Positions 15,844 through 24,590 of a DNA stretch of 45,308 nt are shown here, in pieces. Under the pieces are notes generated by a model, which saw only the letters and a list, made by a program, of their open reading frames with translations, made no database searches and had not been told where the DNA came from. Source of the stretch: Bacteroidales bacterium (lineage in GTDB: Bacteria > Bacteroidota > Bacteroidia > Bacteroidales > P3). The stretch covers positions 1-45,308 of the forward strand of contig JAGCYV010000014.1 in NCBI GenBank assembly GCA_017960605.1, read 5' to 3'. The translations under genes were made by a program, and so were the position numbers. The first letter of the stretch is position 1, and every line of letters starts with the position of its first letter.

Positions 15844-16700
15844 AGCTAACCAACGACATACTATCCATCGAGGTAGCCGAACACGGAGCCGAATTAGTCA
15901 GCCTCGTGAAAGGTGACCGCGAATATATGTGGTGCGGCGACCCTGCCTTCTGGAATCGCCACGCGCCGATACTCTTCCCCGCCGTGGGCAAACCGTTTGA
16001 GAACATCATCCGCATTGACGGAAAGACATACCCAATGAAGCAACACGGCTTCGCCCGCGACAACGAGTTTAAGGCCATGGGAAACGGTCATCTGCAGATG
16101 GTGGACGCCGACCGCACAGAGCAATACCCCTACCGTTTCTCCCTCGAAGTGGAATACCGTCTCGACGGTAGCAGCGTGGAAATCACATGGACGGTAACCA
16201 ACTGTGACCGGCGCAATATACACTTCCAGATTGGCGCCCATCCTGGTTTTATGCTGCCCGACTATAATGCTGCAGACAAGATACACGGCTATGTGCGCTA
16301 CTACGACAAGGATGGCGCCTCCGTCAGCCCCGTCATCACCTCCGCCCTCGACGACGGCAACCGCATACCGTTACTTACACCGCGCAGCATCCCGGCCAAT
16401 ATGTCCCTTGAGGCAGACACCTTCGCCCACGACGCCCTCATCTTCGAGGACGCGCAGGTGACCACTGCCGAACTCTGCGACAAGCAAGGGTACCCCGTCC
16501 TCAGCGTCAGCTGCCCGCAGGCCGAGGCCTTCGGCATCTGGGCGCCACACAAAGAGGACTGCCCCTTTGTATGCCTCGAGCCCTGGTGCGGCATCTGCGA
16601 CACGAAAGGCTTCGCCGGCGACATCAGCGAGCGCACCTACTGCCACCGCCTCGCACCCCAAGGGCAATACCGTTTCACCTATACAATCCACATCCTATGA
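15840..16700 (+). CDS. Aldose 1-epimerase family protein (LacX-like)
   Basis: The 286-residue cytoplasmic protein belongs to the galactose mutarotase superfamily, which interconverts alpha and beta anomers of sugars. It opens ILSIEVAEHGAELVSLVKGDREYMW and contains the family's GAHPGF (catalytic His region) and CLEPWCGICD (catalytic Glu region). The short form without signal peptide resembles the LacX/YihR branch rather than GalM. In this operon it would speed anomer exchange of sugars released by the GH97 and GH78 enzymes; an inverting GH97 gives the beta anomer first, so a mutarotase is a sensible partner. It overlaps both neighbours by 4 bp (ATGA). Confidence 0.9.
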   Translation: MKLTNDILSIEVAEHGAELVSLVKGDREYMWCGDPAFWNRHAPILFPAVGKPFENIIRIDGKTYPMKQHGFARDNEFKAMGNGHLQMVDADRTEQYPYRFSLEVEYRLDGSSVEITWTVTNCDRRNIHFQIGAHPGFMLPDYNAADKIHGYVRYYDKDGASVSPVITSALDDGNRIPLLTPRSIPANMSLEADTFAHDALIFEDAQVTTAELCDKQGYPVLSVSCPQAEAFGIWAPHKEDCPFVCLEPWCGICDTKGFAGDISERTYCHRLAPQGQYRFTYTIHIL

Positions 16701-17536
16701 AAAGACTGACCTTTGTACTTGCTCTTACCGCCTTGCTGCTGTCAGGCTGTCACAAGAAAAAAGAATTCAACACCTACACCGTCAGCGATGAGCACTGCTT
16801 CATCCAGGTTTTCGACGAGCCGTTCTTTGGCGACATCGACACCGTCGGAAACAAGATTTCCTACTCCATCGTGTGGCCCAATAAAGGCACCGTCAGCGAA
16901 AAAGCCCTGCGGGAATTACAGTACCTCTACTTCGACGACAGCACCGTGACCGACATCGCCAATGCCCCAGACTACTGGATGGCCCCCGACGGCATCGACG
17001 GATGGTTCTTCTACCCCGACGAGACCGCCAAGATTATACGCGTGGACAGCATCGACGAGGAGCGCGAATACAGCTACATTGACCTTCAGGGCACATGTAC
17101 CGTAGATTGCAATCTAGCGGTCTTCACCGTCCATCAGGAGAGTTTTCCCTTTGGTGCCGCCCATGGCTTGCATTCGACTAGCTTCTTGACCATTGACCTG
17201 GAAACCGGCAACGCCATCCACCTCACCGACCTCGTCACCGACACCAATCTCCTCTGCGAGGCCATCGCACATGCTATCTACGACCTCGACGTCAACAAAG
17301 AAACCAGAGAGTGCCTCTTCGACGAGTTCACCGACGTGGAACGTATGCCTCTGCCGCGCAACTTCGTCATCGACAGCGCCCGCAATAACATCATCGTCGT
17401 CTACGCCCTCTACGAGCTTACCCCCTACGCCTGCGGCATTCAGAACATCGTCCTCCCCATCTTCTGGCTCTCCAAACACGTCCCGCTGACACCCTACGCC
17501 AAACGCTTGTTCGGGCCCGGGAGCTACATAGAATAG
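16697..17536 (+). CDS. DUF3298-type lipoprotein
   Basis: A 279-residue lipoprotein with signal MKRLTFVLALTALLLSGC; the Cys at residue 18 is the expected lipidation site. The C-terminal half (about 150-275) resembles DUF3298, the domain also found in RsiV-like proteins: the marker is AAHGLHSTSFLTIDLETGNAIHLTDLV. RsiV binds lysozyme in Firmicutes, but there is no anti-sigma transmembrane part here and no sigma factor nearby. The start at 16697 overlaps the stop of the epimerase gene (ATGA), so it is the last gene of the glycosidase operon. A symmetric terminator follows. Confidence 0.85.
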   Translation: MKRLTFVLALTALLLSGCHKKKEFNTYTVSDEHCFIQVFDEPFFGDIDTVGNKISYSIVWPNKGTVSEKALRELQYLYFDDSTVTDIANAPDYWMAPDGIDGWFFYPDETAKIIRVDSIDEEREYSYIDLQGTCTVDCNLAVFTVHQESFPFGAAHGLHSTSFLTIDLETGNAIHLTDLVTDTNLLCEAIAHAIYDLDVNKETRECLFDEFTDVERMPLPRNFVIDSARNNIIVVYALYELTPYACGIQNIVLPIFWLSKHVPLTPYAKRLFGPGSYIE

Positions 17537-17556
17537 TTCATAAATACCACCAATAC

Positions 17557-17591
17557 AACACGGGAGGAAGTTCTCTGCTTCCTCCCGTGTT
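17557..17591. terminator. Bidirectional terminator between convergent genes
   Basis: A perfect 14-bp stem (17557-17570 with 17578-17591) with a 7-base loop TTCTCTG sits between the DUF3298 gene (plus) and the lipoprotein at 17599-18123 (minus). U-runs are weak on both sides. Confidence 0.8.
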
Positions 17592-17598
17592 ATTGTAA

Positions 17599-18123
17599 TC
17601 AATGTCTCACCCTTTGGGATAGGCGCCCACTAATGAAGCCGAGTGTGTCAATGCGGTTTGGATAGGTAGCACTCGCGTTATAATTTGTTGTCATCAAACC
17701 CTCTACGGTCAGGTATTTGTCAGTATAGTCGTTCTGTGTATTTTCAACTTCCTCATAGTTCTGTACATTGAGGGTGATTTTCTCCCACCATGTACGACCC
17801 TGTTCGTCTGGAGTTGATGTAAATGTACTTTCGAGGGTATTGCCATTCAGTGTCCATACCTGATGTGTGCGGGTACTGTAATCGGAAATCACATTCATTG
17901 TATGGTTAGCTTTATACTCCAACTTTTTCCCTCCAAGATAGGGTGACGTTGATGGAACGCTCCATGTCCCAATAATGTCGCTTTCCTTGGCTTGAAAGGG
18001 TGCTGGTTCCGTGCCACCACCTGGTGTGTCGGTAGTTGTATCGTCTTTGCCGCAAGAAGCGACCATTAACATTGAGGCTGCCACAAAGAGCATCATTGTA
18101 ATTTTCTTGATGTTTGTTTTCAT
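17599..18123 (-). CDS. Small lipoprotein, possibly lipocalin-like
   Basis: The 174-residue protein starts with a lipoprotein signal (MKTNIKKITMMLFVAASMLMVASC). A Thr/Gly-rich spacer (DDTTTDTPGGGTEP) follows the lipidated Cys. The rest has alternating beta-strand patterns, beginning with DIIGTWSV, which resembles the start of Bacteroidota lipocalin-like domains. I cannot name a ligand or role. It is single on its strand. The promoter at 18446-18475 would give a leader of about 315 nt that contains rod element 2, which parallels the BspA-like gene at 771-2435. Confidence 0.8.
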   Translation of the reverse strand: MKTNIKKITMMLFVAASMLMVASCGKDDTTTDTPGGGTEPAPFQAKESDIIGTWSVPSTSPYLGGKKLEYKANHTMNVISDYSTRTHQVWTLNGNTLESTFTSTPDEQGRTWWEKITLNVQNYEEVENTQNDYTDKYLTVEGLMTTNYNASATYPNRIDTLGFISGRLSQRVRH

Positions 18124-18211
18124 TTCATTATCATTTTACTTCATTAAACCATGTTGTGCCAAGTCGAGGAATATGCACATAAAAAGAGCGTGGCACTTGT
18201 TTGTCTTCATC

Positions 18212-18339
18212 GGTTATTCTGAGGTCTTCGACTACCTATGCTATCCAATTACAACGTACAAGCCCACGCCAAAACAGCGGGAGCGTCGTCACCTCGGTCT
18301 GGATAGCATTCTCGAAAGTGTCGAAGTTTCAGAATAACC
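18212..18339 (-). ncRNA. Rod-like structured element 2, candidate RNA in the lipoprotein leader
   Basis: Three stacked helices: 18212-18222 with 18329-18339 (11 bp), 18226-18232 with 18320-18326 (7 bp), and 18238-18247 with 18300-18309 (10 bp). The first internal loop is GGT/TT, exactly as in element 1. The second has TACCT on the left, also shared. The apical segment (18248-18299) carries CCACGCC 17 bases from its start, the same offset as in element 1. Helix sequences differ between the two, so pairing is kept while sequence changes. A promoter on the minus strand lies about 100 bp upstream, and a lipoprotein gene begins 88 bp downstream. Confidence 0.55.
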
Positions 18340-18445
18340 AGATTTCAGCTATTTCGCTTTTTCCTATTCTCTGATGTGCATACTAAAACTATGCGCTATG
18401 CTTCATCTGCAAATATTTTTGTTAATACTCATTTAATATCGACTG

Positions 18446-18475
18446 CAAAAATACACACTTTTCCCGACATACAAA
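18446..18475 (-). promoter_or_regulatory. Minus-strand promoter for rod element 2 and the lipoprotein
   Basis: TATTTTTG (18446-18453) and TTTG (18472-18475), 18-bp spacer, followed by GCAGTCG as in the promoter of rod element 1. Confidence 0.75.
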
Positions 18476-18482
18476 AATATAT

Positions 18483-18513
18483 TTTGTCATGTGGGTAAAA
18501 ATGCGTAATTTTG
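18483..18513 (+). promoter_or_regulatory. Promoter for pepD
   Basis: TTTG (18483-18486) and TAATTTTG (18506-18513) with a 19-bp spacer, about 35 bp before the pepD ATG. Confidence 0.8.
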
Positions 18514-18547
18514 CACACGGAAAACAATCAATAAAAACAACATACCT

Positions 18548-20011
18548 ATGAAACAGCAGAAAGACATTCTGAAAGGGCTCAAGCCGGAACGCGTGTGGCA
18601 CTGGTTTGGTGAGATTATGGCCATTCCGCGGCCTTCTAAACATGAGGAGCGCATCTCCGCCTACCTCGTAAAATGGGGCAAGGATCACGGCCTCGAGACC
18701 AAAAGCGACAAACTGGGCAACGTACTCATCCGCAAGCCTGCCACCAAGGGCTACGAGAAGAGTCCCATGGTATGCCTCCAGGCCCACATGGACATGGTCT
18801 GCGAGAAGAACAGCAACAAGAAGTTCGACTTTATGAAGGATGCCATCCAACCCGTGTTGGACGGTGAGTGGCTCACGGCCGACGGCACTACCCTCGGTGC
18901 CGACGACGGCATCGGTGTAGCCGCCATCCTCGCCATCCTCGAGGACAAGAAGATTGCCCACCCCGCACTGGAAGCCCTTATCACTGTCGATGAGGAAACC
19001 GGCCTCACCGGTGCCAACGGTCTCAGCAAGAGCTGGCTCAAGAGCGAAATCCTCCTCAACTTCGACGATGAGGACGAAGGCGAATACTGCATCGGATGTG
19101 CCGGTGGCATCGACACCACCGTCGAGATGGACTACAAGCTCGTTCCTGCCGTCAAAGGGCACAAGGCCTTCAAACTGAAAGTCAGTGGTCTGAAGGGTGG
19201 ACACAGCGGCGACGACATCAATCGAGGCCGCGGCTGCGCCAACAAACTCATTAACCGCATCCTCTGGGAAGGTACCTACAAATACGGCATGCGCCTGGCC
19301 GCCATTGACGGTGGCAATCTTCGCAACGCCATCGCCCGCGAGGCCGAAGCCGTAGTCACCGTGCCCGAGGACAAGGTGCGTGCTTTCAAGGCCATGGTCA
19401 CCAAGATGGGCAAAGCCATGATTTTTGAGTTCCGCAGCACCGAATCCGAGTTGGAGTTCGAGCTCCGCGACGTTGAGATGCCCAAGAAACTCATCGACAA
19501 GGAGACCCAAGGGAAACTCGTCGATGTGCTTTACGCCTGTGCCCACGGCGTATTGGCCATGAGCCGCGAGATAGAGAACTTCGTGGAGACCTCCACTAAC
19601 CTGGCTTCCATCAAGATGAAAGACGGCGTAATACATATCGCCACCAGCCAGCGTAGCTCTGTGGAGAGTGCCAAAATGGCCGCTGCCGCCAAGATTGAGA
19701 GCACCTTCCGTCTGGCGGGCTGCCGTGTGAAACACAGCGACGGATATCCCGGATGGACACCCAATCCCGACAGCCGCGTGCTGAAGGTCGGCGTCGATGT
19801 CTATAAGAAGATGTATGGCAAGGAACCTGTCGTGCGTGCCATCCACGCCGGACTGGAGTGCGGCCTCATCGGCGAGAAGTACCCCAACATGGACATGATC
19901 AGCTACGGTCCCACGCTGCGTGGCGTCCACAGCCCCGACGAGCGCATCGAGATAAAGACCGTCGAGATGTTCTGGAACCAGACACTGGAAATACTAAAGA
20001 AACTCAAATAA
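18548..20011 (+). CDS. pepD: Aminoacyl-histidine dipeptidase (M20 family)
   Basis: A 487-residue cytoplasmic metallopeptidase that splits Xaa-His and many other dipeptides. Zinc ligands of the M20 family are visible: His in LQAHMDMVCEK, the bridging Asp in GADDGIG, the Glu pair in VDEETGLTG, and a final His in RGVHSPDERI. The lid domain (about 210-390) contains GGHSGDDINRGRGCANK. Length and motifs match PepD closely. It has its own promoter and is followed by a terminator, so it is probably transcribed alone. Confidence 0.95.
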   Translation: MKQQKDILKGLKPERVWHWFGEIMAIPRPSKHEERISAYLVKWGKDHGLETKSDKLGNVLIRKPATKGYEKSPMVCLQAHMDMVCEKNSNKKFDFMKDAIQPVLDGEWLTADGTTLGADDGIGVAAILAILEDKKIAHPALEALITVDEETGLTGANGLSKSWLKSEILLNFDDEDEGEYCIGCAGGIDTTVEMDYKLVPAVKGHKAFKLKVSGLKGGHSGDDINRGRGCANKLINRILWEGTYKYGMRLAAIDGGNLRNAIAREAEAVVTVPEDKVRAFKAMVTKMGKAMIFEFRSTESELEFELRDVEMPKKLIDKETQGKLVDVLYACAHGVLAMSREIENFVETSTNLASIKMKDGVIHIATSQRSSVESAKMAAAAKIESTFRLAGCRVKHSDGYPGWTPNPDSRVLKVGVDVYKKMYGKEPVVRAIHAGLECGLIGEKYPNMDMISYGPTLRGVHSPDERIEIKTVEMFWNQTLEILKKLK

Positions 20012-20019
20012 AAGCAACT

Positions 20020-20054
20020 CGGGGCGGTCACAAGGCCGCCCCGATTCTTTTTCC
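20020..20054 (+). terminator. Terminator after pepD
   Basis: CGGGGCGG (20020-20027) pairs with CCGCCCCG (20036-20043), followed by ATTCTTTTT. It lies between convergent pepD and the antiporter gene and may serve both. Confidence 0.9.
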
Positions 20055-20068
20055 ACAGCATCCCGTCC

Positions 20069-22327
20069 CTATATCTCAACCATTTTCTTTTCGAAGCCGG
20101 CCACGGTGAGTTCCTCGGGACTGACAAACCAGATGAGGTCGCCGTGCTGGAAGATGGTGCCGCGTCGCGGATTGACAATCTTCTGTCCACCGCGTTCGAT
20201 GGCTATCACCATCACATGGTGTTTGGTAGCGAGGATGGAAGTGCCTATCTGCATGCCGCACAGCGGACCGCCGGCATCAACGCGATAGCGGTACATGTGC
20301 ATCTCATGGTCCGAGTGGTCGTGTACCAACAAGTCGGCCTCCTTCTCAATGTCACCGCGTATCGAACTCACCTGCTCTTCGGTGCCTATAACTGTCAGCA
20401 CATCCGACGGCATCAATATATTGTCCTTTGTCGGCAAGTCAATGATGGTCTCACCTCGTTCGATGGTGACGATATTGGCCCCGTAGCGGTCGCGAATATC
20501 ATTCTGCGCCAATGTCTTGCCCGCCAGTGGTGAACTGGGTGTCACCCGCAGGCGTTCCATGGCGAACTCGTTCTCCATACCTGCCGGAATGTGGAACGAT
20601 GCCTGTGCCTGGCGCGAGTTGAAGTTCTTGGTGAAACGCTCCTCAATCTGCACATAAAAGCCGTCGGCCCGACGCGAGAAGAGCACCACGCCCACCACGA
20701 TGATAGCCAGCACCATCAGGAATCCCACGGCGATATCCACATAGCCGGCGATGATGATGCCCACACTCAACAGTGCCACGAAATAGCGCAGCACCAGCAT
20801 CGGGATGACCACAGCCTGGCTGAAGCGGTAGGTGTCGAACATCTCGCGTATCTTTTTCTTGCTCACGTTCTTCACAGCCACAGCCCACAGGAACGGTGAC
20901 ATTATAACCAACGTACCCACCAAACCCAGGATGCGGCTCCATATCTGCGGTATCTCCAAATCGGCGAAGAGTTTATCGAGGAACGGACGCAATATTCCAA
21001 TACTCAGCAGCGAGATAGCCGCAAGGATGGCTCCGTAGAGCAGGATGTTGGTCAGCTGTTTGCGGATGAACTTGCCGATGGTAGCACGGCTGTCGTCGTC
21101 GCCGCCCGAGTTCTCACTGTAGCGGTTCAGGCGGTCTTTCACCCGTTCCGGCAGCCGAGGCTCCGCCCAGTTGTAAAACGGCAACGCTCCTTTGATCATG
21201 TAGGGTGTCACGAAGGTGGTCAGTATCGACACCGAGACGATGATGGGATAAAGGTTCTCGTCGATGACGCCATAGCTCAAACCCAGTCCAGCAATGATAA
21301 ACGAGAACTCACCAATCTGACAGAAGCAGAAACCGCTCTGCACGGCCGTCTTCAACGGCTTGCCGCTGAGCAACACGCCCGTGGTCGCCGCAAACGACTT
21401 GAAGAGGATGATGCAGGCGGCGATAATGAGCACCGTGAGCCAGTGCTTGCCCAGCACCGCAGGCTGGATGAGCATACCCACCGAGACGAAGAAGACCGCG
21501 CTGAAGAGGTTCTTCAACGGGGTGATGAGCCGGTGAATCACGTCGGCCTCGATGGTCTCGGCCAGAATGGCACCCATCACAAAGGCTCCCAACGCCGTGG
21601 AGAAGCCCGCCTTGGCGGCCAGCACCACCATGCCGAAACACAAACCCACCGCCACCAACAACAGCGTCTCTTCGGTCATGTATTTGCGCATCCAACGCAG
21701 GAAAGTCGGTATCAGATAGATGCCGAACACAAACCACACAATCAGGAAGAACACCAGCTTCACCATACTCATGGCTAACTGGCCTCCGTCGAAGGTGCGG
21801 CTCACCGAGATGGTGCTCAGCACCACCAGCAGCAGCACCGCAATCAGGTCCTCCACCACCAGCACCGCCGTCACCGTCGAAGTGAACTTTTGCTGCTTCA
21901 GCCGCAGGTCGTCAAAGCTCTTGACAATGATGGCCGTCGAGGAGATACTGAGCATGCAGCCCAGGAAGATGCAGTCCATGCTCTTGAATCCCAGCAGGTG
22001 ACCCACCGTGTTGCCGATGAGGAACATGATGGCCAGCTCGGTCAACGCCGTCACAGCACCTGTCGTGCCCACCTTCTTCAACTTCTTGATGCTGAACTCC
22101 AAGCCCAAGGCGAACATCAGGAACACGATGCCGATGTCGCTCCACACATGCACGTTCTGCGTATCAGTCACGGCCGGGAACCACGGGAAATAGGGGCCGA
22201 TGAAGAAGCCTGCCAGGATGTATCCCAGCACTAGAGGTTGCTTCAACCACTTGAACACCACCGTAATCACACCCGCAGTGACCAATATCACCGCCAAATC
22301 CATGAACAATGCAGGCAAGCTTTCCAT
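20069..22327 (-). CDS. KefB/CPA2-type cation:proton antiporter with RCK_C domains
   Basis: The 752-residue inner-membrane protein opens with a CPA2 antiporter unit of about 12 helices (residues 1-390), including GYILAGFFIGPY, the acidic FALGLEFS segment, and STAIIVKSFDDL with VVEDLIAV. A second, shorter group of hydrophobic segments (about 425-550) follows, and then a cytoplasmic part with two TrkA_C/RCK_C-like modules (about 580-660 and 675-750), for example FVSPEELTVAG. RCK_C modules usually bind small ligands that gate transport. The fold suggests Na+/H+ or K+/H+ exchange; the ion cannot be told from sequence. It starts 21 bp after the diacylglycerol kinase gene and likely shares its transcript. 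Confidence 0.9.
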   Translation of the reverse strand: MESLPALFMDLAVILVTAGVITVVFKWLKQPLVLGYILAGFFIGPYFPWFPAVTDTQNVHVWSDIGIVFLMFALGLEFSIKKLKKVGTTGAVTALTELAIMFLIGNTVGHLLGFKSMDCIFLGCMLSISSTAIIVKSFDDLRLKQQKFTSTVTAVLVVEDLIAVLLLVVLSTISVSRTFDGGQLAMSMVKLVFFLIVWFVFGIYLIPTFLRWMRKYMTEETLLLVAVGLCFGMVVLAAKAGFSTALGAFVMGAILAETIEADVIHRLITPLKNLFSAVFFVSVGMLIQPAVLGKHWLTVLIIAACIILFKSFAATTGVLLSGKPLKTAVQSGFCFCQIGEFSFIIAGLGLSYGVIDENLYPIIVSVSILTTFVTPYMIKGALPFYNWAEPRLPERVKDRLNRYSENSGGDDDSRATIGKFIRKQLTNILLYGAILAAISLLSIGILRPFLDKLFADLEIPQIWSRILGLVGTLVIMSPFLWAVAVKNVSKKKIREMFDTYRFSQAVVIPMLVLRYFVALLSVGIIIAGYVDIAVGFLMVLAIIVVGVVLFSRRADGFYVQIEERFTKNFNSRQAQASFHIPAGMENEFAMERLRVTPSSPLAGKTLAQNDIRDRYGANIVTIERGETIIDLPTKDNILMPSDVLTVIGTEEQVSSIRGDIEKEADLLVHDHSDHEMHMYRYRVDAGGPLCGMQIGTSILATKHHVMVIAIERGGQKIVNPRRGTIFQHGDLIWFVSPEELTVAGFEKKMVEI

Positions 22328-22348
22328 TTCTCTTTAGAAGTTAAGGTG

Positions 22349-23269
22349 TTATGACAAAGATTGGGGTATCACAAAATCAATGGCATTGTGGAGGCATTCA
22401 GCCTCGAAGCGGTGACCTTCGACCAATTCGCCGTCGGTGGCCACGAACGAGGGGCCACCCGCCTCGATGACCACCCGCCGCCCGCGGCGGTAGCTCACCA
22501 CGTTGCGCAGCTCCGGACGGTCTATCAGCTCACCGTTCTCGTAGTACTTGATCAACCGGGCGAACGAGGCTATCGACATCGGCTTCACCGCCAGCACCTC
22601 CACCTGTCCGTCATCCACCACCGCCCGCGGGGCGCAGTGGTAGCCGCCGCCGGCATATTGGCCGTTGGCCAACGACAGCAGCAGCAAGTCGCCGTCGTAC
22701 CACCTCTCGCCATCCACTTCCACACGGCAGTAGTTGTGACGGCCCGTGGCCAGACTCTTCACGATGCCCGTCGTGTAAGCCATACGCCCGCCGATCACCG
22801 GTTTGCGGCGCACGTCGGCCATCGTGCGGCACACCGCCGCCTCGAAGCCGAAATTCAACGTATTGACCGAATAGCGGTCGCCGAACCGCATCACATCAAC
22901 CGGCACCGCAACGCCCGCCGTCTGTCCCTTGATGTCGGTGAAATCAACCGTAGGCCAGTTCTTCACATAATCGTTGCCGCTGCCGCAGGGGTAGCAACCC
23001 ACTTCGGTGTTCAATACGCAGTGTTCAGCATTCTGTTTGGCCTGCATCACACCCGTCACCACCTCGTTCAGCGTGCCGTCGCCGCCACAGGCATAAAACC
23101 GAAAGTCCCCTCCTTCCTTGCAACGTTCAGCCACATAGCGCGTCGCGTCACGTGGTCCACGGGTAACGTAAATCTCTGTCTCAACCTCTATCTCTCTCAG
23201 ACTCTCGGCAATAAACTCACTCCTGTCATGCCCTCCGGCCTGGGGGTTCACCACATAAATATGCTTCAT
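22349..23269 (-). CDS. Diacylglycerol kinase family lipid kinase
   Basis: The 306-residue protein belongs to the DAGK_cat/YegS/BmrU family, which phosphorylates diacylglycerol or related lipids with ATP at the membrane. The nucleotide-binding motif is seen as YACGGDGTLNEVVTG, with PCGSGNDYVKNW following as the second family signature. The ATG at 23267-23269 gives MKHIYVVNPQAGGHD, the normal N-terminus. A GTG nine codons upstream is also open, but adds a polar stretch not typical of the family. Recycling diacylglycerol would feed phospholipid synthesis. The antiporter gene follows downstream. Confidence 0.9.
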   Translation of the reverse strand: MKHIYVVNPQAGGHDRSEFIAESLREIEVETEIYVTRGPRDATRYVAERCKEGGDFRFYACGGDGTLNEVVTGVMQAKQNAEHCVLNTEVGCYPCGSGNDYVKNWPTVDFTDIKGQTAGVAVPVDVMRFGDRYSVNTLNFGFEAAVCRTMADVRRKPVIGGRMAYTTGIVKSLATGRHNYCRVEVDGERWYDGDLLLLSLANGQYAGGGYHCAPRAVVDDGQVEVLAVKPMSIASFARLIKYYENGELIDRPELRNVVSYRRGRRVVIEAGGPSFVATDGELVEGHRFEAECLHNAIDFVIPQSLS

Positions 23270-23377
23270 CGGCAATTTCGTTTGCTTTCTCTCCACAACG
23301 CAAAGACGTCCTTTTTATTATATTCCGCCGAAAAAAAGTCAATGACCCGCCAGGCCCACCGCCTCTCTTCCATTCCC

Positions 23378-23465
23378 CCTCCGTCTTTCAACGGAGGTGA
23401 GACGGAGTTAAGACGGAGGTAAGACGGAGGTAAGACAGAGTTGAGACGGAGTTGATAGGGAACCA
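23378..23465 (+). repeat. Hairpin and 11-bp array, element B (upstream of holB)
   Basis: A short stem CCTCCGT/ACGGAGG (23378-23384 with 23391-23397), loop CTTTCA, runs into six 11-bp units starting at 23391, 23402, 23413, 23424, 23435 and 23446, closed by AGGGAACCA (23457-23465). Loop, units and closing block match element A at 6322-6408; the outer stem is shorter and there is one more unit. Confidence 0.85.
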
Positions 23466-23491
23466 TAAGATAATCTCCATCTGCACTTTTT

Positions 23492-23523
23492 TTTGGCTAT
23501 ATAAAATAATACTTGTATATTTG
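23492..23523 (+). promoter_or_regulatory. Promoter for holB and the downstream operon
   Basis: TTTG (23492-23495) and TATATTTG (23516-23523), 20-bp spacer. The -33 box begins 35 bp after the start of AGGGAACCA in repeat element B, the same as for plsC. Confidence 0.8.
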
Positions 23524-23540
23524 CAAGTTTAAACCCCTAT

Positions 23541-24590
23541 ATGATGCAGTTCAAAGACATTGTAGGACAGCGAGATGTAATCAACCGACTGACGGAAATC
23601 ATCGACAGCGGGCGAGTAAGCCATGCCCAGATGGTGCTCGGCGACGAACGCGACGGCAGTCTGGCGATGGCATTGGCCTATTTGCAATACCTTTGCTGCG
23701 AGCACCGCGTGCACCCTGCCGATGGCGACCTGAGGGCCGACTCATGCGGCGAGTGTCCGAGTTGCAAGAAAATCAGCCAGCTGATGCATCCCGACCTGCA
23801 TCTGGTGTTCCCCAACGCCACCACCGAACGTGTGAAGAGCAACCCGAGCTGCGCCGACTTTGAGGGCGAGTTCCGCGAGTTCCTGCTGACGTACAAGGCA
23901 TTGGGCTCCCTAGAGCAGTGGTACGACCACCTGGGGGTGGATAACAAGCAGGGACTGATACGCGAAAGCGACGCGGCCCAGATTGTGCGCACCCTGGGCA
24001 TGAAAGCCTACGAGGGCGGCTGGCGGATGCTGGTCATCTGGCGTCCGTCGCGGATGAACGCCTCGGCAGCCAACGAACTGCTCAAGACCTTCGAGGAGCC
24101 TATGCCGCAGACGCTTATCCTGCTGGTCGATGACAGCCTGGAGGAACTGCTGCCCACCATCCGCAGCCGTGTGCAGGTCATTAGGATGAAAGCCGGCAAC
24201 GGGAAACGGACGGTGGAGGGCAGCGAGGAGTTCGCACCGATGCTGGTGGGCTGGTTGCGGATGCTGTTCAAGCTAAAAATGAAAGAGTTGTCGGCACAGG
24301 TGGATAAAATGGCCGCCATGGGGCGCGAGCAGCAGAAGCAGTTCCTGTCCTACACCCTCGACGTGATGCGAGACTGCTTCCTGCAGACGACGGCAGGACT
24401 GCCGTGCCGAATCGAGTCGGGCGACGAGAAATTCGATGCCATGTTCCCCAACATGGTCACCGTCAACAATATAGATTTAATCAACGATGCGCTGAACGAC
24501 GCCCTTTTCGCCATCGGGCGCAACGCCTACGGCAAGATAGCTTTCATGGAGTTGTCGTTCCGCATCAGCAAAGCATTGAAAAAACGATAG
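23541..24590 (+). CDS. holB: DNA polymerase III delta' subunit
   Basis: A 349-residue clamp-loader subunit. It opens FKDIVGQRDVINRLTEIIDSGRVSHA, as other delta' proteins do. The P-loop is degenerate (GDERDGSLAMALA lacks GKT), which is normal because delta' does not hydrolyse ATP. A zinc module is visible as CGECPSCKK, preceded by a Cys pair near residue 52. Sensor-like segment NELLKTFEEPMPQTLILL follows. Two ATG codons lie in tandem at 23541 and 23544; either may be used. The order holB - ricT-like - gldH - PBP1A is familiar in Bacteroidota, and the stop directly abuts the next start. Confidence 0.93.
   Translation: MMQFKDIVGQRDVINRLTEIIDSGRVSHAQMVLGDERDGSLAMALAYLQYLCCEHRVHPADGDLRADSCGECPSCKKISQLMHPDLHLVFPNATTERVKSNPSCADFEGEFREFLLTYKALGSLEQWYDHLGVDNKQGLIRESDAAQIVRTLGMKAYEGGWRMLVIWRPSRMNASAANELLKTFEEPMPQTLILLVDDSLEELLPTIRSRVQVIRMKAGNGKRTVEGSEEFAPMLVGWLRMLFKLKMKELSAQVDKMAAMGREQQKQFLSYTLDVMRDCFLQTTAGLPCRIESGDEKFDAMFPNMVTVNNIDLINDALNDALFAIGRNAYGKIAFMELSFRISKALKKR

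Larger units (their letters stand above)
18124..18547. other. Gene-free region of 424 bp between divergent lipoprotein and pepD
   Basis: It contains rod element 2 (18212-18339) and back-to-back promoters: a minus-strand one at 18446-18475 and a plus-strand one at 18483-18513. No convincing ORF was seen. Confidence 0.75.
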
